Position numbers and translations under genes: made by a program. From Scalesia atractyloides (taxonomy: Eukaryota; Streptophyta; Magnoliopsida; Asterales; Asteraceae): a stretch of 64,000 bases of DNA. This document shows, in pieces, positions 1-11,579 of this stretch (position 1 is the stretch's first letter; every line of letters begins with the position of its first letter). Under the pieces are notes generated by a model. That model worked only from the letters and a program-made list of their open reading frames with translations. It made no database searches and had not been told where the DNA came from. The stretch spans positions 37,227,476 to 37,291,475 of the forward strand of contig CAMTDV010000022.1 in assembly GCA_947069175.1 (NCBI GenBank). Reading direction: 5' to 3'.

Positions 1-191
1 ATGCTATTTATATTTCATATCTTTAGCGGACTAAATGAACTCTATCTGAAAGTCCCCACACATTATACCACTTTCTCTGGTTAGGGGATTGCCTAGTACT
101 CTTGGGGATGGAATACTTTTAAATGCTATTTATATTTCTTGTCTTTAGCGGACTAAATGAACTCTATCTGAAAGTCCCCACACATTATACC
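1..191 (+). repeat. Direct repeat, two copies 122 bp apart, inside the LTR
   Basis: About 69 bases starting ATGCTATTTATATTTC at 1 recur at 123-191 with three or four changes. Both copies contain GCGGACTAAATGAACTC and end CACACATTATACC. Further copies may lie upstream of the window. LTRs of this lineage often contain such internal tandem repeats. Confidence 0.8.
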
Positions 192-796
192 GATTAATCG
201 TCGGGGCCTGGTGAACAGGATATTAGTTGATAGCGCTATTAGGTTCGAAAAACCTCACACCATACCTGGGAGGACGGGCGTGAACTTATATACCTTGGCA
301 ACTGATCAATGATGAAAGACATTGACCTGGGGCACAAACAACTTAAACAGTCAAAGTTTCAGTACCACACAGTTTAGTAGCTTAAAGATGGGGTAGCTCC
401 CCGTGACATGTTTTATAAATTAAGTAATTTAACAACCTAAGTTTTTTTTGAAAACAATACTGAAAAACCGTGAACTCGCCGACTTTATGTTGACATACTA
501 TAACATGCTTTGCAGGTCGTTACGTACAACTATGGGCAGGCGTTGCAATCGGCTGGAGGTGTGGTTTGTTAACGCTTTATGTTTCGATCATTTATTAAAC
601 TTGTGGTTTTAAGTTTCGATGGGTTTTGCTTTATTTTTCCGCTGCAACATAAACTGTGTTTTGGACATTTAAACTTTATCGCTAATCATGATGATATTGA
701 TATTTGAATGGTTGGTTCAACATGATTAGTGGCTAGATCCTGGTCAGTCGCACGCCTCGCGGTAAAACTCCACATGTGGATTTTGAGGGTGTGACA
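1..796 (+). repeat. 3' part of a Tekay-type Ty3/gypsy LTR
   Basis: The sequence ends in GAGGGTGTGACA and is followed two bases later by a tRNA-iMet-type primer-binding site, the normal end of a 5' LTR. The last 60 bases resemble the LTR end of the minus-strand element at 53729-64000: both have a CGCCTCGCG block, then AACTCC, then GAGGGTGTGACA. It is therefore a related but different family member. Its start lies outside the window. Confidence 0.7.
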
Positions 797-798
797 GA

Positions 799-812
799 TT
801 GGTATCAGAGCC
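799..812 (+). other. Primer-binding site (tRNA-iMet type)
   Basis: TTGGTATCAGAGCC follows the LTR end TGTGACA after the spacer GA. It is the standard plant PBS complementary to the 3' end of initiator tRNA-Met, and it fixes the LTR boundary and the plus orientation of this remnant. Confidence 0.8.
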
Positions 813-3240
813 ATTGGTTTTAGTGAACTAGGTTTAAAATATAAGATATTTTTTATGAAAACCAAACTATAATCGTTCCTTATTGAAAACCACAGCGACA
901 CCACATTCCAGATTGCAAGGTTTGTCATACTTAGATGCATACATGGTAATTGTATTATTTGGCATTTACACGTGCTTTCTATATATTGTTACAACAGCAT
1001 GACTTATGTGTGAACTAAATATGTAAACATGGTATACCTTATGTGAGAATGAATTCCCCTAAACTCTAATTCGAAACCACAACACACTAGTGGCAAGGAA
1101 CTGGTCATTCCTGAACCACCGACTCAATCACAATACCCAACCCATTTACTCCAAATCAAAAGGTTGCAAGCTCGGCTTAAAACTGTCCTAAACCATACAA
1201 CCAACGCGTTCATTCGTGTACAATATCCGTGATTTAACGTTACCGAAAATGTTTCCAAAAGTCGTCCTCGACATTTTTTCCCACTTTCCAAAATAACCCC
1301 TAACAACGAATTTAAGTTTCAATGGAGTCATATCTTTGCGTACGTGACGTCCTTGGCGCGTCTATTTTACTCTGAACTCCTGACACAAAATACAAGTAGA
1401 ATTTTGTTTCACCCATAACCTGACCATACGACATCCGTTTCATGCATTCAACTATCCACGCATTCCTCTCGACATGCCCGACATCTAAAAATTTTCGGCG
1501 TCATCCGCCGACGCTGCCACTGCTGCCAGAACACAATCTGATTCTCCATTCGTTCGGTTTTGCGCGTCAATAGTCGAGTAGTCCAGAACCGACCCAAACG
1601 AACTCGGATTTAGGCAAATAATAGGTCCACGTGTTCGTGTTGACGAACCACATTATCTCCACCTATTTCTGTTGTTGGAAACCACCACTACATTTTCCGG
1701 AAAATGAAACAGTGGCTGGAAGTCACAGTTTTGCGCGTTTGTCATCGCGCAGCTCGAAACTCTATCATACGAACTCTGTTTTGGACAAACAATATATCTA
1801 CGTGACCGTGATCCAACAAACTTTCAGTCCGTACCATTACCGTCATCGTCCGCTACTGGAGTTGCCATCGGTGACCAGAATAGTCATCGGAATTCTTCGG
1901 TTATTTGCCGAATTCTTTGTTTTTTCGCTTAATTCCTCGCCTGAGCATCACCAACCTATCGTTCCTCCAGTCCAGAATCGAAACAGCAAATGCTAACAAC
2001 CATATCATAATCCCCACCAATCAAAAGGTTAGCCCTCTTCCCTATTATATGGGTAATTCTTAGCCTAATTTGATTTGCACCTTCGCATACCCAACTCAGC
2101 GAATGGATGTCTCCTAATGATTCGATGGTGTTGGGGACATTGAAAGACGGAGATACGAATTAGTCAACCCACAAAAGAACGCGATCATTTAAACATTCAC
2201 CTTACCCCCTTGTATTGCAAGAGTCATTATTCTCTAAGAACTTCTCTTTTATACGAATCTTTTCACTAGCTTTTGCATTGACTGATATTTATTGTTTAGT
2301 GCGAATCTAATTACTTTATCGACTTAGAAAAATCTACCATTCCTTTATCACAGCGACAATACATCTTCGCTACTCCACGTGGAAACTCCAATAAGATTGC
2401 GCTCTAGCTTAGAGAATTGTTAAACTTGACTTTCGATCCTTGGTGATCACTTCTTGAACTCTGAAGATGGTGATGCGTTGTTATACGACCATACAATTTC
2501 GAACATGTTTTCGCGTCCTCGTAATAAAACCTCTTGACGACGTATGTGCCATTCCTAATTCATGCACAAAACTTAGTTCAACACTTTCGAATTTGGTTGC
2601 TTACAGGCTTGACTAATCACAAACTCATTTAAGTTCATGGATCATAGTGAATATATATCCATACTTGCACACGGGCAAGCTCGACAACTTTGACGGACAT
2701 TTCAGTTCAACCTAGACACTACAAACTAGTACAACAACCATTTTTCTCTGGATAATTCTTGTTGTGCAACACCTTCAATGTAACACTACCATCGACCGAT
2801 AACATCATTACATTTCTATTTCTACCACTTGAGTACGACGAACTGCATCCTCGTCATCGGATAATTCTTTACTGATGATTCTAAAATAATTATGTATCAC
2901 ACTGAGTGGAACACATTGATTGCAACCACACTTTGGCATGTTTTTCACGTCTTATCCTATTGTGCTATAAAGAATACCATAGTTATTGTCTAAGCCTGTT
3001 ATGCACAAATCCTCGCTTGGTTAAATCACTCTCTATGAACGTTACTAGAAGAGCAACGAACCATACTTAAGTTCATCAAGTGCAGGAGCACAAAATAAAT
3101 TTTCTACTTTAGTGAGGTATGCCGAGGTCAACACCCTTTCCGTGTGAAAGCACCTTACCGATGTATAACTTCATCGACCTCTTTGTTTCCGTATTTACTT
3201 CCTCTTAGACCGGGAGCTGGTCATCTACTACAACCAACTA
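813..3240. other. Unrecognised decayed sequence
   Basis: By position this should be the leader and gag of the Tekay-like element that ends at 812. No zinc knuckle, protease, reverse transcriptase or integrase motif is legible in any frame. The longest open frame (1631-1996, 121 codons) matches nothing I recognise and is probably chance. A short KAPYR-like reading near 3165 could be a scrap of a reverse-transcriptase start but is too short to trust. The stretch ends abruptly at the copia LTR at 3241. Confidence 0.5.
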
Positions 3241-3620
3241 TGTTGGTGCATAATGTCTGTTGCCTACGTCTAGGATATGTCAGTTGTGTATATAGGTCAT
3301 AGATTTGTCAATTTTTATATACTTAATGGCTCGTACGAGTGAGCTGTATGTCTCGTACGAGTGACACCTTGTCACTCGTATGAGGCACCACTTGCACGAG
3401 CCAACAACCTCACTCCTGTGCGAGCCATGTTGGCCTATATATAGTGGAGCTTGAGTGTTGTGTTGTTAGCTGTTGTTGTGTAACTACACGAAGCCCTGTC
3501 CATTTGTTTACTCGTCTGTAACTTTCACATTTATTAATATACAAAGTAAGGCATTTAAGTAGTATACTTGATTGTTTGTTTGTCTAACTCGCTAGCAATG
3601 AATTCCGATCCCCCCTCTCA
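3241..3620 (+). repeat. 5' LTR of copia element A
   Basis: It starts TGTTGGTGCATAATGTC and ends CCCCCCTCTCA, two bases before a PBS. U3 carries a near-perfect 15-bp hairpin (3352-3366 with 3370-3384, loop CCT) built on CTCGTACGAG, then a TATA box at 3436. The related LTRs of element C are about 80 bp longer. Confidence 0.85.
3436..3444 (+). promoter_or_regulatory. TATA box of the element A LTR promoter
   Basis: TATATATAG lies about 50 bp downstream of the CTCGTACGAG hairpin. The equivalent position in the element C LTR holds TATAAATA (38831), also downstream of the hairpin, which supports this as the LTR promoter. Confidence 0.65.
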
Positions 3621-3622
3621 AG

Positions 3623-3634
3623 TGGTATCAAAGC
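3623..3634 (+). other. PBS of copia element A
   Basis: TGGTATCAAAGC follows the LTR end after AG. It is the tRNA-iMet PBS with one change (G to A) from TGGTATCAGAGC, which is present intact in element C at 39066. Confidence 0.75.
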
Positions 3635-5158
3635 AAATTCAAAGCTTTCTGAACACTCAAGATGATGAATCTAATAACAGAACACCCTCTGAACAGGTTG
3701 CTAATGAAGTTGTCACAAATCTGCAAAATCAAGTAGACGTTTCGAGCGAATTGATGCCAAGGACACTATCTTACCATCCGTAAGAGAATATTATTGATAA
3801 CTTACAAACTAGAGCTAAAACTCGAAATCAGATCAATAAGGATCTAAGTTGCTATTATACAAAAGTTGCTACACTACAAACCAGACTTTCTTACACTTGT
3901 TTTGTTTCGTAGGTAGAACCAGGAAACTGGAAAGACGCTATGAAGGAAGAAAGCTGGGTGTTATAATGCAAGAAGAGTTGCTGCAATTCCAGAAACTTGG
4001 TGTTTGGAAGCTTGTTGACCTACCTGATCATCATAAAAAGATTAATACTCATTGGGTCTTCAAGTGCAAGAGAGATGATAGAGGTATTGTGGTTCGAAAC
4101 AAAGCTCGGCTCGTAGTCCAGGGCTTCCATCAGCAAGAAGGGATATACTACAATGAAGTCTACGCCCCTGTCGCACGTGTTGAAGCTATCCGCATTTTCT
4201 TGGCCTTTGCATCGTGGAAACGTTTCAAGATGTACCAATTGGATGTGAAATTTGCATTCCTTTACGGAAAGGTAAACGAGGAGGTGTACGTCAGCCAACC
4301 ACCGGGGTTTGTCGATCCGATACACAAAGATCAGGTCTATTTGTTGAACAAAGCGTTATACGGACTACACCAGGCCCCGAGAGCCTGGTATGAGACGCTC
4401 TCCAAAAAATCTTCTGGGAAACGCTTTCTCCAGAGGCACAATGAAGTACCCTCTTTACCAAAGAAGTGGATGGCCATCTGATTATCATACAAATTTATGT
4501 AGATGACATCATCTTTGGGTCAGCAAATGATAAATGTGTAAAGACTTTGAAGAAGTCATGAAAAAGAAGTTCGAAATGAGTGCTATGGGGGAGATGAAGT
4601 TTTTCTTAGGACTTTAGGGTGAACAATTACCTGATGGTATCTTCATTAGCAAACGAAGTATGTCCATGACGTGTTAGAGAAATTTGACATGACAAGAACT
4701 AAGCCAGCATCAACTCCATTAGCCACAAACCACAACATTGTCCAGATGTTCATGGAGTCAAAGTCGATGAAACATTATATCGCTCCATGATCAGATCCTT
4801 GATGTATCTCACACCTTCAAGACCATAAATCATGTATCCTACATGCCTGTGCGCCTGTTATTAGTCAAATCCAAGAGATTCACACTTATAGCCGCCAAAA
4901 GAATCATGCGCTACTTGAAAGGATGTCCAAGCACCGGCTTGTGGTATCCTCGACATGACGACTTCAATCCCGCAGGTTATTCAGATTCTGATTTCTATTT
5001 CTGCAAGCTCAATGCTAAATCTACAATGGGTGGTTGCCAGTTCTTTGGAACCCGTTTGGTAACGTGGCAGTGCAAGAAACAGACCATGGTCGCTCTCTCT
5101 ACGTGTGAAGCTGAATACGTTTCAGCATCCAACTGTTGTTCCCAGACACTCTGGATAT
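3635..5158 (+). pseudogene. Copia reverse transcriptase and RNase H, gag-PR-IN deleted (element A)
   Basis: From 3635 the sequence aligns with element C from about 44665, just before the reverse transcriptase. Legible blocks are EPGNWKDAMKEESWV (about 3916), NTHWVFKCKRDDRG, KARLVVQGFHQQEG, YNEVYAPVARVEAIR, YQLDVKFAFLYG, PPGFVDP, KALYGLHQAPRAWYE, and IYVDDIIFGS (about 4491, catalytic YVDD box, in a shifted frame). RNase H follows with GYSDSDF and CEAEYVSASNCC (to 5158). Several frameshifts and stops break it. It then stops abruptly where Athila LTR sequence begins. No gag, protease or integrase lies between PBS and RT. Confidence 0.85.
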
Positions 5159-5633
5159 AAGAGAACTTAAAGAACGAATCTTAGGTGATTAAAATGTTGT
5201 TCATTATAATTTTCCCAAGATTTATAAAACTAGGGGACCTTGATTGGAAACTTAGTTGATTCTAAGACTTGCATCACCATTAGTTTTCCTTAAAAGTTGT
5301 CATATGTTTATTAGTGGATACTCAATTTAAGCAACCTTTCTTAAATATTGTTCTTGTTAATTCATTTAGTTAATTTTATCCTTACATGATAGTTTAAAAA
5401 CAATCAAGAAATCTACTCATTGATCGAAACAGGTTTAAAAGTAACGAAGATTTAGTACTGAGACACCGAGTCCACGGATTGATATCCGGTTCTTACCAGC
5501 GAACTATACTACCACCTGACGGGTACACTTGCCCTATGTGTGTGTAGTTGGTTTTAAGTAAAAACTATTTTAAAACCTAATCTGTGTGAACGAAAATTAT
5601 AATAATAAAAATATATTTAATTCACGCACATCA
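5159..5633 (+). repeat. 5' LTR of the Athila element, truncated to its last 475 bp
   Basis: It matches 16874-17348 of the 3' LTR closely and ends ACGCACATCA just before the PBS. The first 1.37 kb of the LTR, including U3 and its hairpins, is missing, so this copy cannot act as a promoter. Confidence 0.85.
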
Positions 5634-5639
5634 AGTTTT

Positions 5640-5657
5640 TGGCGCCGTTGCCGGGGA
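5640..5657 (+). other. Athila primer-binding site
   Basis: TGGCGCCGTTGCCGGGGA starts six bases after the LTR end. This PBS is diagnostic for Athila and related Ty3/gypsy lineages. Confidence 0.85.
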
Positions 5658-5856
5658 CTCAATCTTCTTAAGAATGGTTGGAGTTACTTGTTAACTCAGT
5701 GTGAAAAGTGTACAAATTTTGTCTAGTTGTTTTTATTTGTCTCACATGATTAATTGAAAAAAAAAACAACAAAAATATGTTAAGTAATTAATTATTTCTT
5801 TTTATCTTTGTGTATACATAGGGCATTGTGTTCCTTCTTTTTCTTACAGGTCGTGC

Positions 5857-7696
5857 ATGTCCTCAACCCCAGTTGCTGAAGTTGTTGAGCCTTCATCTGA
5901 ACCGGAGCGCAATTTTCATCAAAGATTGCGGGAGCGGCCCGCAGGGTGACCGCCACAATTGAGGCAGACGCATTGGGAGACGACATACTTCACGAGGTTC
6001 ACGTAGAAATGGCAGACGAAGAGGAAACGAGGGTCTTAAACGACATAGGAAAACCTTCACTTGAGGGTTTACCTGCGAGCATCAATGCACCCACAATAAA
6101 TAATAATAATTTCAAGATCAAATCTGGTACCATTTCGATGCTGCAGAATGCGGTTCAGTTTTATGGCAAGGATCACGAGGATCCTAGTGTCCATATCGCG
6201 GGGTTTCTTGAGGTTTGTGCCACATTCACTACTCGTGATGCATCATCGGATCAATACGTCTTTGGCTCTTTCCGTTCTCTTTACGTGATGGAGCTAAAGA
6301 GTGGCTTCTTTCACTTCCAGCTGGATCTATCACTACGTGGAATCAATTAGCTGAGAAGTTCCTTCAGAAATATTTTCCCCCAGAGAAAACTGTTCGGTTA
6401 AGAACCAAGATTCTTAACTTCCGTCAGGACGATGATGAGCCCCTCTATGAGGCGTGGGAGCGGTATAAAGAGCTCATGAGAAAGGTCCCACACCACGGGT
6501 GGCCCAAGTGGCAACAATGTCAGATCTTCTACCATGATTTGGATGTCAAGGGCAGATGATGGTTGATACATATTCAGGCGGAGACATAGGCACGAAAAAT
6601 GCCAACGAGGAATTTGAGATCTTAGAGAAATGCGCCTTGAAGAATCATACACAACAGCCATCGCGAGGGAAGAGTTCTAGACAGGGAGTTCATCACGTGA
6701 ATGACTTCACCGCCATCACAGCACGAATGGATGCCTTATCTTCAAAGTTTGATCAAGTGATGGAGATCCACTCGAGTGGTTCCTCGAGTGGGGGAGCATA
6801 TCATGTAGGCGATTTTCCGGCTGGAGAGGTGTCGCACGAGCATGTAGATTTTATGGGAAACCAGTACTGTCCTAAGCATAATCCCTACAGCAATACTTAC
6901 AATCTGGGGTGGAAGAATCACCCAAATTTATGTTGGAAGTCTGAAGCGTCAAATCAGCATCCACCCGGATTCGCTCCACACCCCCAGCTCCTGGAGGATA
7001 CGGTGCACCTCGCCTCAACAGATGCCTTCCACTAATGAACCTAGTGTTCTGGACTGTTTAGTCAACTCTTAGCTGGTCAAAATTCTCAAAGAGTCGAAAA
7101 TGAAAAGCGCTTCAAGGAGTATGACGGTCGTTTCACGAGGCACGAGAGTGAGTTGAGAAGCCAAAAGGCTTCCATGCAGACCATTGAAAACCAAGTTGGT
7201 TAGATTGCGAAGATGTTGTCCAAGAGACATCAAGGGGGCCTTCCAAGTGACACAGAGCCAAATCCGAAAGCTATTGCAAAGGCCATCACGTTGAGAAGCG
7301 GCAAGATCGCTGAGCCCGTCACTTCGGCTGTTCCGAGTAAGCCGGTTGGCGACGAGATTGTTGAGAAGATTGAGACTGAGTCTCCAGGAAAGGTGCAACT
7401 GAGGCGAGACCCAGCAAGTACAACACGTCCCAAGGAGCCAGTGAGAGAGTATGTCCCTCCCATTCCATATCCAGGGAGGTTGAAGAAGCAGAGGATGGAA
7501 GAACACTACGGTAAATTCCTTGAGCTTTTCAAGCAACTTCATATAAATCTACCGTTTGTCGAGGCACTTGCTCAAATGCCTAAGTATGCCAAGTTTCTGA
7601 AAGATATTCTATCTAACAAAAAGAAACTTGAGGAGCTTTCGCATGTGACCTTGAACGAGGAGTGTTCAGCAGTTCTTCAGAACAAGCTACCACAAA
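5857..7696 (+). pseudogene. gag: Athila gag, broken
   Basis: The ATG at 5857 (MSSTPVAEVVEP...) follows a splice-acceptor-like tract TTCTTTTTCTTACAG. The frame breaks at 5947 and resumes with NNFKIKSGTISMLQN and FYGKDHEDPSVHI. In a shifted frame come REWLLSLP-like, TTWNQLAEKFLQKYFPP and EPLYEAWERYKELMRK, the typical plant Athila gag core. Next is KCALKNHTQQPSRGK, a linker with DALSSKFDQVMEI, and AKAITLRSGKIAEP to KNEL-type residues up to about 7704. At least four frameshifts are needed to read it through. No CCHC knuckle is visible, as is usual for Athila. Confidence 0.8.
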
Positions 7697-8084
7697 ATGA
7701 GTGATCCCGGGAGTTTTACTATCCCATGCTTGATTGGTAGTTTGTCAGTCAGCAATGCACTAGCTGATCTTGGAGCCAACATAAACCTCATGCCTTATGC
7801 GGTTTTTGCTAAGCTAGGGCTTGGGAGAGCCAAAACCCACTCGTATGAGCATTCAGCTAGCCGATCGTTCAGTGAAGTACCCTCAAGGTATAGTTGAGAA
7901 TATGCTAGTGAAGATCAACAAGTTTGTCTTTCCTGTTGATTTTGTGATCTTGGACATGGATGAGGACAAAACTGTTCCTCTCATCTTAGGTAGGCCATTC
8001 CTTGCCACTGCTCGAGCATTGATCGATGTCTGCACCGACAGACTTACTCTTAGGGTGGACGATGAAGAAGTGACCTTGATATAG
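7697..8084 (+). pseudogene. Athila protease domain
   Basis: MSDPGSFTIPCLIGSL opens the domain. The active-site-like motif ALADLGANINLMP follows, where many Athila proteases have ADLGASINLMP. After a frameshift near 7815 it continues with MSIQLADRSVKYPQGI, VDFVILDMDEDKTVPLI and LGRPFLATARALIDV. The end at 8084 is a nonsense codon within the polyprotein, not a natural terminus. Confidence 0.8.
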
Positions 8085-8459
8085 GGAATCATGCAGCACC
8101 CACATAGCCATGATGATACACTCTACTTTATCGAGACTATTGACACATATCTGAGTAACCATCTTCATAGCACGTTTGAGGAGGAAGTTGTGGACACACA
8201 GCTAATTGGAGGAGAGACTTTTGGTTCGCCTGCTATGGTCAGTCTGCTGAAGAGATGACCTGTCTGATAGGTCATGTCGCTCCCCCACGTACTGAGGTTT
8301 TTGAAGTGGTGGATCGCGTTGCTGAGCTAAAGCACGCCCTTCGGTTGAGGATCCATCATCACTTGAGCTTAAGAAACTTCCAGATCACTTAGCTTTTCTT
8401 AGAGGGTTCGACTCAACTACCCGTCATCATCTCTGCTAGGTTTTCAGAAGAAGAGAAGG

Positions 8460-9895
8460 GTCGATTGCTTGAGGTTTTGAAGCAGCATAAAAAAGCGATA
8501 GCTTGGAAGATCATGGATATAAAAGGGATCAATCCATCTTTTTATACCCACAAGATCTTGATGGAAGAGGACTCAAACCCGTAGTGCAACATCAGAGGCG
8601 TTTAAATCCGAACATGCAAGATGTTGTGCAGAAGGAGGTCATCAAATTGCTTGATGCAGGTCTGATATACCTGATTTCTGATTCGCCTTGGGTTAGTCCT
8701 GTGCAGGTGGTCCCAAAGAAAGGAGGGATGACAGTGGTGACCAATGAGAAGAACGAGTTGATTCCCACTCGTACTGTCACCGGGTGGAGAGTTTGCATTG
8801 ATTATCGCAAACTCAATGATGCCACGAGGAAAGATCATTTTCCTCTTCCTTTCATTGATCAGATGTTAGAGAGGCTTTCAGGGAGGATGTTTTACTATTT
8901 CCTTAACGGTTTCTCTGGCTATTTTTAGATTCCCATATCTCCTGAGGATTAGGAGAAGACGACATTCACATGTCCCTATGGCACATTTGCCTACCGGCGA
9001 ATGCCCTTTGGACTGTGCAAATGCCTCGGCCACGTTTCAAAGATGCATGGTGCTATTTTTCATGACATGATCGAGGATTCCATGGAGGTCTTCATGGATG
9101 ATTTTTCTGTTTTCGGGAGTTCTTTCGATCATTGTCTCGGGAATCTGAAAAGGATGTTGGCCCGATGTGAGGAGGCCAATCTGGTGTTGAACTGGGAAAA
9201 ATGCCACTTCATGGTGAAGGAGGGCATTATGCTTGGGCACAAGATTTCGCAGGCGCAGTTGATCGGGCCAAAGTTGAGACTATCTCTAAACTCCCGCCGC
9301 CCACATCCATTAAATCTATTAGGAGTTTTCTTGGTCATCAGGTTTCTACCGGCGATTCATAAAGGATTTTTCCAAAATCGCCCATCCAATGACCTAGCTT
9401 CTAGAGAAGGATGCCCAGTTTGTTTTCTCCGATGAATACCTAAAGGCATTCAAGCTGTTAAAGGAGAAGTTGGTGAATGCCCCATCATGGTAGCGCCCGA
9501 CTGGGAATTACCATTTGAATTGATGTCCGATGCGAGTGACTTTGCAGTTGGGGCCGTCTTGGGTCAGAGGAGAGATAAGCATTTTTCACCCGATTTACTA
9601 TGCGAGCAAGACCTTAAACGATGCTCATGGAGCATTACACCACGACTGAGAAAGAGCTCCTAGCAGTGGTCTTCGCGTTTGACAAGTTTTGATCTTTCCT
9701 CATCCTCTCCAAGACCATAGTGTACACGGACCATGCAGCTCTGCGGTATCTATTTGGCAAGAAAGATGCCAAACCTAGACTGATACGATGGATTCTTTTG
9801 CTGCAGGAGTTCGACATCGAGATCCGTGATAAGAAGGGGGCCGAAAATATGGCGGCTGATCACTTATCCCGTCTTGAGCATTGCGAGGGAAAAGA
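8460..9895 (+). pseudogene. Athila reverse transcriptase and RNase H
   Basis: The RT begins around 8490 with IAWKI and INPSF in mixed frames, then NPNMQDVVQKEVIKLL, SPWVSPVQVVPKKGG, TGWRVCIDYRKLNDATR and FPLPFIDQMLERLSG. YYFLNGFSGYF follows, where the family has FLDGYSGY, so the first catalytic Asp has become Asn. The FMDD box is at about 9090 (VFMDDFSVFGSSFDH). RNase H shows SDASDFAVGAVLGQ (about 9527) and YTDHAALRYLFGKKDAK (9723), ending near NMAADHLSRLEH. TAG replaces a codon at 8926 and several single-base shifts occur. Confidence 0.85.
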
Positions 9896-10049
9896 AGTTA
9901 GTGGGGCCAACATCAATGACAATTTCCCCCATGAGTTTCTTATGAGGATCGAGACAAATGACGACTCCCCATGGTTTGCTGACATCGCAAACTACTTAGC
10001 TAGCGGCATCCTGATCAAAGGGATGACCTTTCAGCAAAAGAGAAATTTT

Positions 10050-11254
10050 TTGTAGATGTCAAGTACTACCTATGGGATGACCCCTATCTATTCAGGGTGG
10101 GCACGGATCAGATGATCCGGTGCTGCGTGCATGACAATGAGGCAAGGGACATCCTTCGCCACTGCCACGAGGGACCTACGGGAGGTCACCATGGGTAAAT
10201 AATACCGCCAAGAAGGTGTTTGATGCTGGATTCTTCTAGCCTTCCATCTTTAAGGACGCCATGAGTTCGTGAAATCTTGTGACGCCTGTCAAAGGGCAAG
10301 CAATATTTATGCACGCCACGAGATGCCGCAAAACGACATTCAAGTCTGCGTGGGTTTTTGAAGTTTGGGGTCTGGACTTTATGGGACCTTTTCCGACTTC
10401 CTTCGGAAACCGATACATCCTAGTCGCGGTCGACTATGTTTCAAAGTGGGCGGAAGCGCAAGCTCTGCCCACCAACGATGCTAGGGTGGTGGTCAAATTT
10501 CTGAAGAAGCTGTTCGCTTTCTTTGGTGCTCCTAAAGCGCTAATCAGTGACCAGGGGACACACTTCTGTAATGCTCAATTGGAAAAAGCATTGTCCTGAT
10601 ATGGTGTGCAACATCGGTTTTCCACACCATACCACCCACAGACTAGTGGGCAAGTCGAGGTCATAAACCGGGACATTAAGCGCATATTGGAGAAGACAGT
10701 GAACGCCAGCCGTAAGGACTGGTCTGAAAGATTGGATGATGCACTGTGGGCCTTCCGAACGGCCTACAAGACTCCTATAGGCACTACTCCATTTAAGTTA
10801 GTCTATGGGAAGTCTTGTCATCTTCCTGTTGAGCTCGAGCACAAGGCATACTGGGCCTTGAAAACAGTTGACCTCGACATGGCAGCTGCGAACGAAAACA
10901 GGTTTGTGCAGATCCATGAGATCGAAGAGCTCCGAAATGATGCATATGAGAGCTCCAATATGTATAAAGAACGTACTAAGACGCTCGACACTCCCACCTG
11001 AAGGACAAGAAGGAATTCCGGGTTGGTATCGGGTATTGTTATATAACTCGCGTCTCAAGCTGTTCCCTTGCAAGCTTAAGTGTCGTTGGTCAGGTCCTTA
11101 CACGGTGCGGTCGGTGTTTCCCTACGGAACAGTGGAAATAGGCAATGAGGATGGCCGCTTATTCAATGTCAATGGGCACAGACTGAAGTCGTATATTGGC
11201 GGCCCAGTGGATAGGAGTGAGGAGGTTGTCACCCTCCACCCCAAGAACAAATGA
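10050..11254 (+). pseudogene. Athila integrase with C-terminal GPY-like region
   Basis: A zinc-binding remnant (HCHEGPTGGHHG, then CDACQR in another frame) precedes the core. Catalytic residues are legible: D in WGLDFMGPFP (about 10373), D in ALISDQGTHFCN (about 10550), E in SGQVEVINRDIK (about 10655). After a frameshift near 10990 come KLFPCKLKCRWSGPY and VNGHRLKSYIGG, the usual Athila C-terminal segment. A nonsense codon (TGA at 10597) separates the second Asp from the Glu. Confidence 0.85.
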
Positions 11255-11579
11255 ATTCGGGGTGGTGAGTCTAGCTGAAGACTCGTAAATAAACTGAGCA
11301 TGTTTTTGGGGTTTCAGTTGTTTTTCTGTTTGGTTGCTTAGTTTCTTTTCAGGTTGCGGTTCGTCTTGGAAGCGGGGGATGTTGGAACACATTGTCGATC
11401 TTCAGGTATGTTAGTTCGGCTCTTTTCTTGGTAGGAAGTGTTTCATGAGTGATCCATGTTCAAGTGACGTTTGTAATTGGGTTTTATTAAACTTAAATAA
11501 ATAAACTTAAAAAAAAACTAGCACTATCAACAGTGTTTTCTGGCACTGTCAGATCTGATAGTGCAGGTCCATTTGCAGA

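Noticed and set aside
1631..1996. 121-codon open frame as a host gene
   Set aside because: No recognisable domain, no homologous copy in the window, and composition like the surrounding decayed repeat.
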